A DNA stretch of 64,000 nt, taken from positions 1,736,001-1,800,000 of the forward strand of contig NZ_JBEJGX010000003.1 in the NCBI RefSeq assembly GCF_040253635.1. Reading direction: 5' to 3'. Positions within the stretch are counted from its first letter, which is position 1. Every line of letters begins with the position of its first letter. The position numbers were made by a program, and so were the translations under genes. Source of the stretch: Streptomyces sp. Edi2 (GTDB lineage: Bacteria; Actinomycetota; Actinomycetes; Streptomycetales; Streptomycetaceae). Positions 6,918 through 17,400 of the stretch are shown here, piece by piece. Under the pieces are notes generated by a model. It searched no databases and was not told the DNA's origin. It saw only the letters and a program-made list of their open reading frames with translations.

Positions 6918-8186
6918 ATGGGATACTTCCGTCTGCTCGTCGTCGGGAATGGAATCTCGGCGTACGGCAGTTACCTGAATTTAGTGGCGCTGAACGTCTT
7001 CATCTACGACGTCACGGGCAGCGCGTTAGCCGCCGGACTCTTCATGGCCGTACGCCTGGCGACCAGCTTCGCGTCGGGCTTTGTGAGCGGCCGCCTCGTC
7101 GCGGCTTACGACCGCAAGCGCCTGATGATCGGCGCCGACCTCTGCCAGGCCATATCGCTGCTGACACTGCTGCTGGCCCCTGAGGGGGCGCGCGCCACGC
7201 TGCTCTACTTCCTCGCCGTGGTCACCGGCGGTTGCTCGACGCTCTCACAAGTGGCTCTGCGCAGCAGCATTCCGGAGATCGTCGGCAGCGAGCACCGGGC
7301 CCGCGCCAACGGCCTGCTGGTCGTGGGCCGGTCGCTGGCCATGATCGTCGGCTTCGCCTCGTCGGGCGTGGTGGTGGCGCAGTACGGCTACTCCACGGCC
7401 TTTGCGCTGGACGCCGTGAGCTTCGTGATCTCTGCGACGATCATGTTCCTGCTGCCCCTGCGCACCCGGGCAAAGGCGCCGGTGGAAGCCCCCGAGGGCG
7501 GCCCGGGGGAGGCCTCCGGTGCCACGGCGTGGACTGTCCGGATGCTGCTGCGGACGGCCCCGCTGCTGATGGTGATGATCGCCGTACGGGCGGCGGACGG
7601 GCTGGGCTCCTCTTCCCACAACATTGCCTTACCCCTCTATTCCCACGGCCTGGACCCCGGCCATCCGGCCACCTTCATCAGCCAGTTCTGGGCCACCTGG
7701 GCGATCGGCAACATCGTGGCTCAGCAAGTGTTCAGCCGGGTCGCCAAGCGGACCGGCCGGACGCCGGGCGAGCAGGCGTTCGCGCTCGGGGCATGTGTGA
7801 TGTCGGCGGGGTTCATCGTGGTGTTCTGCGGGCTTCCCACCGTGCCGGCCATCATTGCCGCGCTCGTCGCGGGGGCCGCCGACGGATTCACCGAGACCGT
7901 GTACGTCACGAGGCTGCAGGCCGCCCCTGACGAGCAGCGCGGTCGCCTCTTCGGGCTCTCCGCCTCGGCCGAGAACGCCGGCTTCGGTCTGGGGATGCTC
8001 GTCAGCGGGGCGCTGCTGGAGACGTTCTCGCCGCTGCAGGTGGTGGCGTCCTTCCACGGCCTTGCCATCGTCCTGTGCGTCCTCCTGCTCCTGGTGAGCC
8101 TGCGACGGGCCGGCGCGGCCGTCCCGCGCAGGGAGGAACCGGCCGGCCCGGACCTGCCGGCGGCGGCGGCGGAGGGACGCAGCTGA
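6918..8186 (+). CDS. MFS exporter, first gene of the PKS-NRPS operon
   Basis: A 422-residue major facilitator with about 12 hydrophobic segments, closest in style to the MFS_3/enterobactin-exporter (EntS-like) group. It starts MGYFRLLVVGNGISAYGSYL, has VAAYDRKRLM in the loop between helices 2 and 3, and a long central loop at about residues 190-215. The ATG is preceded by AGAGGAAAC. The stop overlaps the PKS start by one base (TGATG), so the exporter and the synthase are translationally coupled. The likely role is export of, and self-protection from, the product. Three leucines are TTA codons (residues 22, 37, 238), which makes expression dependent on the bldA tRNA. No other gene in the neighbourhood is comparably rich in TTA. 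Confidence 0.85.
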   Translation: MGYFRLLVVGNGISAYGSYLNLVALNVFIYDVTGSALAAGLFMAVRLATSFASGFVSGRLVAAYDRKRLMIGADLCQAISLLTLLLAPEGARATLLYFLAVVTGGCSTLSQVALRSSIPEIVGSEHRARANGLLVVGRSLAMIVGFASSGVVVAQYGYSTAFALDAVSFVISATIMFLLPLRTRAKAPVEAPEGGPGEASGATAWTVRMLLRTAPLLMVMIAVRAADGLGSSSHNIALPLYSHGLDPGHPATFISQFWATWAIGNIVAQQVFSRVAKRTGRTPGEQAFALGACVMSAGFIVVFCGLPTVPAIIAALVAGAADGFTETVYVTRLQAAPDEQRGRLFGLSASAENAGFGLGMLVSGALLETFSPLQVVASFHGLAIVLCVLLLLVSLRRAGAAVPRREEPAGPDLPAAAAEGRS

Positions 8187-11100
8187 TGACGACAGGCACC
8201 CCCGACCCTCGCATCGCTGTCATCGGCATGGCCTTTCGGCTGCCCGGCGCCGCCACTCCCGAGGAGTTCTGGCGCATCATCCGCGACGGCACGGACTGCA
8301 TCACCCGGTTCACGGAAGAAGAGTTGGCTGCCGCCGGTATTCCCGCTGAGCAGTACCGGGCGGCGGATTTCGTCGGCGCGTCCGGTGTGGTGGATGACAT
8401 CGCCGGATTCGACGCCCAGCACTTCGGGATGAGCGCCCGCGAGGCCCAGCTCACCGAGCCTCAGCAGCGCCTGTTCCTGGAGTGCGCCCAGCACGCCCTG
8501 GAGAACGCCGGATACCCGGACGAGCGGGACGGCAACCGGGTGGGTGTCTACGCCAGTACGGGCTACCACCTGTACGCCCTGCAGAACTACCTGCTCCACA
8601 ACGTGCTGCCCGGCCAGGCCGTCGACGACTGGATGGCCGGGATGCAGATCACGATCGGCAACTACAACGATTTCACGGCCACGCGCGTCGCCTACCGGCT
8701 CGGTCTCACCGGACCGGCCCTCAGTGTGCAGAGCGGGTGCTCCAGTTCCCTGGCCGGAGTGCAACTCGCCGCACAGTCGCTGCTCATGGGCGACTGCGAC
8801 ATAGCCCTCGCCGGCGCGGCCGCCCTCCATGTGCCGCAAGTACTCGGCTATCGCTACGTCAAGGGCTCGATTCTGTCCAGGTCCGGATGCCTGCGGCCCT
8901 TCGACGCCGACGCGGACGGGACGGTCGGCGGTACGGGGGTGGTGGCCGTCGTGCTGAAACGGCTGGAGCGGGCCGTCGCCGACGGCGACACCATCCATGG
9001 CGTCATCCGCGGCTGGGGCATCGGCAACGACGGTGCCGGCAAGAAGGCGTTCAGCGCTCCCAGCGCCCAGGGCCAGCGCGCCGCCATTCGCCAGGCGCTG
9101 GAGCGTGCGGGTGTCGGCGCGGAGACCATGGGCTACTTGGAGGCCCACGGCACCGGCACGCACAAGGGCGACCCGATCGAATTCGACGGTGCCACCGCCG
9201 CGTACCGCGAGGACACCGACCGCACCGGCTACTGCGCCCTCGGCTCGGCCAAGGCCAACATCGGCCATCTCGACGCGGCCTCCGGAGTGGCCGGACTCGT
9301 CAAGACCCTCCTGGTCCTGCAGCACGGCGTCATCCCGCCGATGGCGAACTTCAGCAAGCCCAACCCCGCCATCGGCCTGGACCGCAGCCCGTTCTACATT
9401 CCCCGGACCGCCCGGCCGTGGCCCGAGAGCGACACCCCGCGCCGTGCGGGCCTCTCCTCCCTCGGTGTCGGCGGCACCAACGTCCACCTCGTCCTCGAAC
9501 AGGCCCCCGACCCCACGCCCCGGTCCGGCACCGCCGCCGTGCCGGACGTACTCCTGGTCTCGGGGAGCACCGAGGAGGCCCTGGCCGCCAACGCCGGCGC
9601 CCTGCGCGACAGCCTGCGGCAGCAACCCGGCGCACACCTGGCGGACCTCGTCACCACCACCGCCCTCGGCCGCGTCCACGGCCGGCACCGGCTCGCGGCC
9701 CGGGGCACGACCCCGGTCGCCCTCGCCGACGCCCTCGACGCCTGGCTGAGCGGCACCCACCCGGCAGCGGTGACGACGGGAACGCCCCTGCGGGAAGGCT
9801 CCGCCCGCGTGGCCTTCCAGTTCACCGGGCAGGCCAGCCCTTACCCCGGTATGGCCACCGCCCTGTACGAGCGCTTTCCCACCGTGCGCGACGTGCTCGA
9901 CACCTGTGAGCGCCGTTACCGCGACCTCACCGGCGGCTCCCTGCTCGCCGGGCTGCTCGGGAACGGCTCGCAGACGGACGGGCCGTGGCACACCGACACG
10001 GCGCAGCCCGCCCTGTTCGCGCTGCAGTGCGCCCTCGTCGATCTGTGGCGCGACGCCGGTATCGCTCCGGACTTCGTGGCCGGGCACAGCGTCGGCGAGT
10101 ACGCGGCGCTCCACGCTGCCGGAGCCCTGTCGCTCGACGAGGGGCTTCGCGTCACCGCCGCTCGCGGCCGGCTGATGCAGCAACGCTGTCTGCCGGGTGC
10201 GATGACCGCGGTAGCGCTCGACCGGGAGGCTGCCCAGGCGCTGGCCGCCGAGGTGCCGGGCCTGGAGCTGTCCGTGACCAACGGGGAACGGGCCAGGGTG
10301 CTCGCCGGGCCCGCCACGGCCGTGGACCGGCTGGACGCCCTGCTCGACGAGCGCGGCATACCGGGCGAGCGACTGCCCGTGGCGCGCGCCTTCCACACGG
10401 CCTTGATGGAGCCCATGCTGGAGGAATTCCGGACGGTCCTCGGCGAGGTGGCCTTCCGGCCGCTGCGCATCCCGTTCGTCAGCGGGCTCGACGGCGTGAC
10501 ACGCCCGCCCGGGTGGGCCCCGGACGCCGCGTACTTCCTCCGGCACACCCGTGAGCCGGTCCGCTTCGACGAGGCGCTGCGCGGCATCGGCCGTCATGAG
10601 CCCGATGTGCTGCTCGAGATCGGGCCGCACACCACCCTGAGTGGTCTGGCGCGCCGGGCGCTGCCGAGCGTGCGGTCGTTGCCGTCCATGCGGCGTGGCA
10701 CCGCGCTCGGGGCGCTCTGGGGCGCGGCGGCCGCGTTGCACTGCGCGGGAGCGGACGTCAAATGGCGTGCGCTCCTGACGGGCTGCGGGGGCCGGCGGAT
10801 ACCGCTGCCCGGATACCGCTTTCAGCACAAAGACCACTGGACAGGGCCGGAGTTGCCGGTCCTGCCCACCAGAAACCCAGAGATACATGGAGTCGCAGTG
10901 GGACAGCACGAGGCAGTGATGGAGCGGATACGTCGAAGCATCACCGAGTCGACGGCGCGGCACCTCAGCCATGATCCATCGGCCATCACCAGCGACACCT
11001 CCTTCTTCGACCTCGGCGCCGACTCCCTGCAGATGATCAGCGTGCTGCGCGAACTGGAGCAGGAGCATCAGGTCAAGGTGACGATGCGAGAGCTGTTCGA

Positions 11101-11485
11101 GGAGACGGGGACGCCGGGCCTACTCGCGAAGCTCATCGCCGACCGGCTGCCTGGAGCAACGGCGGCGGTGGCGGAGCCGGTGGCGGAGCGGGCCTGGGAG
11201 CCGGAGTCCGCGGCGGAGCGGGCCTGGACTCCGGAGCCTGCCGACCGGCACTCCCCCGTCGTGCGAGAGCGAGAGCCGGTGGCCACCCACGCCCTGTCCG
11301 CTCCGGAGGCCGCGCCCGTCGCCACCGCTCCCGACTACGCCACGCGCCAGGAGCTGGAAGACCTCGCCCACAAGCTTCACCAGATCTCGCAAATACAGCT
11401 GCAGATGATGTCCCAGATCTCCCAGTTGCTCTCGCTCCAGGCTGCTTCGGCGACGCTCGGGGTCCACGGCAAGGCTGCCGAGTGA
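8186..11485 (+). CDS. Type I polyketide synthase, KS-AT-ACP
   Basis: 1099 residues, one extension module. KS, about residues 9-430: active Cys185 in VQSGCSSSL, where most KS domains have DTACSSSL, with both catalytic histidines in EAHGTGTHKGDPIE and KANIGHLDAASG. AT, about 530-830: Ser635 in GHSVGEY and RAFHT at the specificity loop, nearer the malonyl HAFH than the methylmalonyl YASH type. ACP, about 910-985: Ser947 in GADSL. An amphipathic helix rich in Gln/Leu (QISQIQLQMMSQISQLL) ends the protein and is a likely docking segment for the NRPS. No KR, DH or ER, so a beta-keto thioester is the expected product. There is no loading domain; the starter must arrive in trans. The stop overlaps the NRPS GTG by 4 nt. 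Confidence 0.92.
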   Translation: MTTGTPDPRIAVIGMAFRLPGAATPEEFWRIIRDGTDCITRFTEEELAAAGIPAEQYRAADFVGASGVVDDIAGFDAQHFGMSAREAQLTEPQQRLFLECAQHALENAGYPDERDGNRVGVYASTGYHLYALQNYLLHNVLPGQAVDDWMAGMQITIGNYNDFTATRVAYRLGLTGPALSVQSGCSSSLAGVQLAAQSLLMGDCDIALAGAAALHVPQVLGYRYVKGSILSRSGCLRPFDADADGTVGGTGVVAVVLKRLERAVADGDTIHGVIRGWGIGNDGAGKKAFSAPSAQGQRAAIRQALERAGVGAETMGYLEAHGTGTHKGDPIEFDGATAAYREDTDRTGYCALGSAKANIGHLDAASGVAGLVKTLLVLQHGVIPPMANFSKPNPAIGLDRSPFYIPRTARPWPESDTPRRAGLSSLGVGGTNVHLVLEQAPDPTPRSGTAAVPDVLLVSGSTEEALAANAGALRDSLRQQPGAHLADLVTTTALGRVHGRHRLAARGTTPVALADALDAWLSGTHPAAVTTGTPLREGSARVAFQFTGQASPYPGMATALYERFPTVRDVLDTCERRYRDLTGGSLLAGLLGNGSQTDGPWHTDTAQPALFALQCALVDLWRDAGIAPDFVAGHSVGEYAALHAAGALSLDEGLRVTAARGRLMQQRCLPGAMTAVALDREAAQALAAEVPGLELSVTNGERARVLAGPATAVDRLDALLDERGIPGERLPVARAFHTALMEPMLEEFRTVLGEVAFRPLRIPFVSGLDGVTRPPGWAPDAAYFLRHTREPVRFDEALRGIGRHEPDVLLEIGPHTTLSGLARRALPSVRSLPSMRRGTALGALWGAAAALHCAGADVKWRALLTGCGGRRIPLPGYRFQHKDHWTGPELPVLPTRNPEIHGVAVGQHEAVMERIRRSITESTARHLSHDPSAITSDTSFFDLGADSLQMISVLRELEQEHQVKVTMRELFEETGTPGLLAKLIADRLPGATAAVAEPVAERAWEPESAAERAWTPEPADRHSPVVREREPVATHALSAPEAAPVATAPDYATRQELEDLAHKLHQISQIQLQMMSQISQLLSLQAASATLGVHGKAAE

Positions 11486-14400
11486 CCGGGCTGAACGGCG
11501 TCGGTGCTGCCCTTGACCGGGATCTGGCGGCCATGGCCGAACTCTCGCAGCGCATCGCCGAGCAGATGGGCGCCGATGCACCCGCCGCGGAGCGACCTGC
11601 TGAGCCGCACCGCATGCACGGCCCCCGGGTAACCGTCCCGCGTGCCTCCGGCATGATCCAGGGCACCTCGCCGCGTTCCCAGCAGGAGCATCTGGACGAC
11701 CTCGTACGCCGCTACACCGCCAGGACCCCGGCCTCGAAAAGGATCGCCCAGCGCTACCGCCGCGTGCTGGCCGACAGCCGTGCCGTCGTCGGCTTCCGCA
11801 CCAGCACCAAGGAAATGCTCTACCCCCTTGCGAGCCGCCGGGCGAGCGGGGCGCGGCTGACGGACGTCGACGGCAACGAGTACGTCGACATCACCATGGG
11901 CTTCGGCGTGCTGCTCTTCGGCCACGAGCCGGCCTTTGTCACCGAGGCTGTCCGTGAGCACCTGTCGCGGGGCATCCAGCTCGGCCCCCGCACCACCGAG
12001 ACAGGCGAGGCGGCCGAGTTACTGGCCGAGCTGACCGGCCTGGAGCGGGTGGCGTTCGCCAACTCCGGTACGGAAGCCAACTCCGCGGCCATCCGCCTGG
12101 CCCGCGCGGCCACGGGCCGAGGCAAGGTCGTCACCTTCCTGGGTGCGTACCACGGCCATGCCGACAATGTCCTCGGCCGTCCCCCGGGCGCAGGGGCGGA
12201 TCGGGCCACCGTGCCCGTCTCCCGCGGTATCCCGCACAGTGCCGTCTCGGATCTGCTGGTGCTCGATTACGGCAGCGACGCGGCCCTGGAGGCGATCGAG
12301 CGGCAGGCCGGGGAGATCGCTGCGGTGGTGGTGGAACCGGTGCAGAGCAGACACCCCTCTTTGCAGCCCGTCGAGTTCGTACGGAAGCTGCGCGAGCTGA
12401 CCCGCCGCCACGGCATCGTGCTGATGTTCGACGAGATGCTGACCGGCTTCCGCCCCGCGCTGCGCGGGGCGCAGGAGCTGTACGGCGTCCGCCCGGACCT
12501 CGCCACCTACGGCAAGCTGCTCGGTGGCGGCTTCCCCATCGGAGCCATCGCGGGCCGCGCCGACATCATGGACGGCGTCGACGGCGGCTACTGGACGTAC
12601 GGCGACGCCAGTTACCCGCCCGCTGACACCACGTTCTTCGGCGGTACGTACCTCCAGCACCCGGTGTCGATGGTCGCCGCGCGCGCCGTTCTCGCGCACC
12701 TCAAGGAGCACAGCCCGCGCCTGCAGGAACAGCTCAACGCGCGTACCGCCGGACTGGCCGACACGCTCAACGGCTTCTTCGAGGCCGAGGAGTTCCCCCT
12801 GCGGATGAGCCACTTCGGCTCCCAGTTCCGTTTCGAGCACCGCGCCGACATGGAGCTCCTGTACCACCACCTGATGCTGCGTGGTGTGCATGTCTGGGAG
12901 TGGCGCAACTTCTTCCTGTCCACCGCCCACTCGGACGGCGATATCGAGTTCATCGCGGATGCGGTGCGGGGCTCGCTGCGCGAGCTGCGGTCGGCGGGCT
13001 TCTTCCCGGGCGGCCGGCCCGCGGCCCCGAAGACGGTGGTTCCGAAGACGGTGGTTCCGAAGGCGACGGTTCCGAAGGCAGTGGCACCGGAGCCGGCCGC
13101 CCCCACCGCGGCATCCGCCGCAGTGACCGCCATGCCCCGGAACACCGCTGCGGCCACCGCACCCCGCCCGGCCCCCGCGAAGGCGGCCGCGCCCCGCACC
13201 CCCGACTTCAGCGTCTACTTCTTCGGCGACTACCCACAGGACGCCGCCACGCCCCGCCACGGCAAGTACGAACTCCTCATGGAGACCGCCCGCTTCGCCG
13301 ACCGGCACGGCTTTCACGCGCTGTGGATGCCCGAGCGCCACTTTCACTCCTTCGGGGGCCTCTTCCCCAACCCGGCGGTGCTCGCCGCCGCGCTGTCCCG
13401 CGAGACCGAGCGCATCCGGCTCAACGCCGGTTCCGTGGTGCTGCCGCTCCACGACCCGATCCGCGTGGCGGAGGAGTGGTCGATGGTCGACAACCTCTCC
13501 GGCGGGCGGGTCGGCATCGGCGTGGCCGGCGGCTGGAACGCCAACGACTTCGTCTTCTTCCCCGACCGCTTCGGCCGGCATAAGGAGGTGATGTACGAAC
13601 AGGTGCAGCAGGTAAGGGACTTCTGGCGCGGTGAGGCGCTGCGGCGGACCACCGGTGACGGCGAGGGCGAGGTGCGGCTCTTCCCCCGGCCCGTGCAGGA
13701 CGCCCCGCCCATGTACACCGCGGTGGTCGGCAACCCGGAGTCGTACGAGCTCGCCGCCCGCCACGACCTGGGCATCGTCACCAACCTGATGACGCAGAGC
13801 GTCGAACAGCTCCAGGAGAACATCGCCCGCTACCGCCGCACCCGCGCCCGGCACGGCCTGGATCCGGACGCCGGCCGGGTGGCCGTCCTGCTGCACACCT
13901 ACCTCGCGGCAGACCACGACACCGCGCGGACCGGGGCGTACGAACCGCTGTCCCGCTATATGCGCGCGTCCCTGTCACTGTTCAGCGGCGTCACCAACAG
14001 CCTGGGGCACAGCGTCGACCTCGCCACCCTCAGCGAGGACGACCTGGAAACGGTGTTCCGCCGTGCGTACGGCCGCTACTGCGACCAGCGGGCCCTGATC
14101 GGTACGGTGGACAGCGTCGGCCCGGTGGTGGACGCGGTGACCACGGCGGGCGCCGACGAGATCGTCACACTGGTCGACTTCGGTGTCGCGCCGGACGAGC
14201 TGCGCGCGGGCCTCCCCCATATCGCCGCGTTGCGCCGTCGCTACCTGGAGAACCCGGAGAAGCCTGCTGCCCCGGCAGCCTCCGCGCCGGCCGCTGCCGC
14301 CTCCGTGGCGGCCGCCCCCGCACCCGTGCCTCGCGACACGCCTGGTGACGCGTCTGGTGACGCGCCGCTGTCGCCGGGACAGGAGCGGATCTGGTTCCTG

Positions 14401-17400
14401 GAGCGGCTGCTTCCGGGACGTACCGCCTACAACGAGGTCAAGGCGATCCGCCTGGACGGCCCGCTCGATGTGCCTGCTCTGCGCGCGGCTCTGCACGGCC
14501 TCATCGCCCGCCACGAGGGGCTGCGCACCGTCTTCCACGAGACGGGAGGCGAGCCGCGGCAGGTGGTGCAGGCATCGGCCCGGCCGGACTTCGAGGTCGT
14601 GGACGGCACCAGCCGTCCAAAGGCCGCGGTCCAGGAGGTCCTGGCGGCAGAGAGCGCCCGCCGTTTCGATCTGGCGGCCGGCCCGCTGTTCGTCAGCCGT
14701 CTGGTCAGAGTCGCTGACGAGGAGCACGTCCTCGTCCTCTCCCTCCACCACATCGTGGTCGACGCGGCCTCCGCCACCGTCCTGGCCCGCGACCTGTCCG
14801 CCCTCTACCGCGCCGGACTCGGCAAAACCGCCCCCGGTCTGCCGGTACTGCCCTGGAGCTACGCGGAGTACGCAAGCGAGCAGGCGGCGTCCGTGGACCA
14901 TCCCAAGGCCGCCGAGGACCTGGGCTACTGGCTCCATGCGCTGGGCGGTGATCTGCCCGTGCTCGACCTGCCCGCCGACCGGCCGCGCCCCGCAACGATG
15001 ACCTCCAACGGCCGGGCGGTCTTCCGCACCCTGGATCCGGAACTCTCCCGGCAGCTACGGGAGTTGAGCCGTACGCACCGGAGCACCCTGTTCATGACCC
15101 TGCTCGCCGGGTACGCGGCGATGCTGCACCGGGTCACCGGTCAGGAGGACATCGTCATCGGCGTCCCCGTCTCCGACCGGCCGAAGCGGGCCGAGGACCT
15201 GCTCGGGTTCTTCGTCAACACCCTCGCGCTGCGCTTCGACCTGTCCGGCGATCCCGGGTTCGGCGGGCTGCTGGACCGGGTGCGTACCGTCGCTCTCGAC
15301 GCGTACGACCACGCCGGCGTGGCGTTCGAGACGGTGGTCCGCGAGCTCGCGCTGCCACGGGCGGTGGACCGTACCCCGGTGTTCCAGGTGCTCGCCGAGT
15401 TCCAGCGCAGCGAACCGTTCCGCTTCGACCTGCCCGGCATCGTGGCCACACCGCTGGACGCCGGTCCGGACAAGGCCCTGACGGATCTCACCCTCTACTT
15501 CACCGACCAGCCGGAGGGCATCCGCTGCCACCTGGAGTACCACACCGACCTGTTCGATCCGGACACCGTCGAGCGGTTCTTCACCACCTTCCGGGACCTG
15601 CTCACGGCGGCCGTCGACGCCCCCGAGGCACCGCTGTCCCGGCTTGCCGCCGTGGCGGCCTGCGGGGAGCCCGTACCGGAATCCTGGCAGCGCGGCCCCT
15701 CCCGTACGTCGCCGGACACCGCCGTGCACGAGCTGGTGGCCCGGCAGGCCGCCGCAGTCCCGGGCCGCACGGCGGTGATCAGCGGCGGCACCGTCCTGAC
15801 CTACCGTGAACTGGACGAGCGTGCCGAGCAGTTGGCCGCCGTTCTCCAGGCACAGCACGCGGACGGCAGCGCCGGTGACGTGGTGGCCCTGTGGCTGCCA
15901 CGCTCCGCCGATCTCGTCGTGGCCATGCTCGCGGTGCTCAAGGCGGGCCGCGCCTACGTGCCGCTCGACCCCTCCCTCGGCCGGGCGCGCGCCCAGCAGG
16001 TGATCGCCGAGTCCGGGGCCCGGATCGTGGTGTCCACGCGGGCCGAGGCGGCCGCACTGGCGCTGCCCGGCGGACTGACCACCGTGACACCCGACGCCAC
16101 CCCGCGCCGGCCCCGTCGCACCGCGGCCGCCACCGACCGCGAGTCCCCGTGCTGCGTCCTCTACACCTCCGGCAGCACCGGCACACCCAAGGGCGTCGCG
16201 GTGCCCCACCGCGCCGTCGTCGACCTGTGCCGGTGGCACCACCGGCGCTTCGCCTTCACCACGGCCGACCGCAGCGCCGTCGTCTGCAGCCAGAGCTTCG
16301 ACGCCTCGATCCTGGAGATCTGGCCGGCACTGACCGCGGGCGCCTCGGTCACGATCGCCGACGAGGCGGTCCGCAAGGACCCGCTCGCCCTCGCCCGGTG
16401 GTACGCCGGGCAGGGCGTCACCTTCTCCATCCTGCCCACGGCACTGGGCGAAGCGGTGCTGCAGCTGCCGCCCGGCAACCAGCCGCCGCTGCGTCATCTG
16501 CTGCTCGGTGGTGACGTGTTGCGCACCCGCCCGCGGCCCGAGGCACCGTACGAGACGGTGAACGTGTACGGGCCCACCGAGGTCACGGTGCTGTGCACGG
16601 TGGAGACCGTGGCCCCTCAGGGCTCTCCCCCGGCTGACGGGGCGATCGCCATCGGCCGCCCGGTCGACAATGTGCGCCTGCGCGTGGCCGACGAGTCGGG
16701 CAGCCCGGTGCCGGTCGGGACCGTGGGGGAGTTGTTCGTCGGCGGCCCGGGTGTGGCCCTCGGCTACCTGCACCGGCCCGAATTCACCGAGGAGCGGTTC
16801 CTGCCGGACCCGGACGGTGGCCCGGCCGCCCGCCTGTACCGCACGGGCGACCTGGTGCGCTGGACCACGGACGGAAAGCTCGAGTTCCGCGGCCGGACCG
16901 ACGACCAGGTGAAGATCCGCGGCTTCCGGATCGAGCCGGAGGAAGTCTCCCGCGTACTCAACAGCCTGGACGGCGTGCGCGAGGCGGCCGTGCTGACCCG
17001 CCGCAACGAAGGGGACGAGGCATATCTCGCCGCCTACGCCATCCCCGCCGACCCGGTCGGCGAAGCCCCCGACGACCGGCAGGCGTTCGCCGACCTGATG
17101 GCCGACGAACTGGCCGCCCGGCTGCCGGAGTATCTCGTGCCGCGCGCCTGGGAAGTCCTCACCGAGCTGCCCCTGACAGGCAACGGCAAGCTGGACCGCG
17201 CCAGGCTCTCGCCGCCCGGCCTCGTCGCCGCGGCACCGCGGCGGGAGCGACGTGCCACCGGTGAGGAGGCGGATGCCGGCCCCGGCACAGGAGCCGAGCC
17301 CGGCCTTCGCACCGACCTCGTCGAGCGGCGGATACGGGAGCTCTGGGCGGCCGAGTTCGCCCTCGACGCCGACGGCATCGCGGCAGATGCCTCGTTCTTC

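Noticed and set aside
7721..11068. Long open frame (over 1100 codons) antisense to the exporter and PKS genes
   Set aside because: Low-complexity Gly/Ala/Arg/Val-rich translation typical of the antisense of high-GC genes; the plus-strand PKS has full catalytic motifs.
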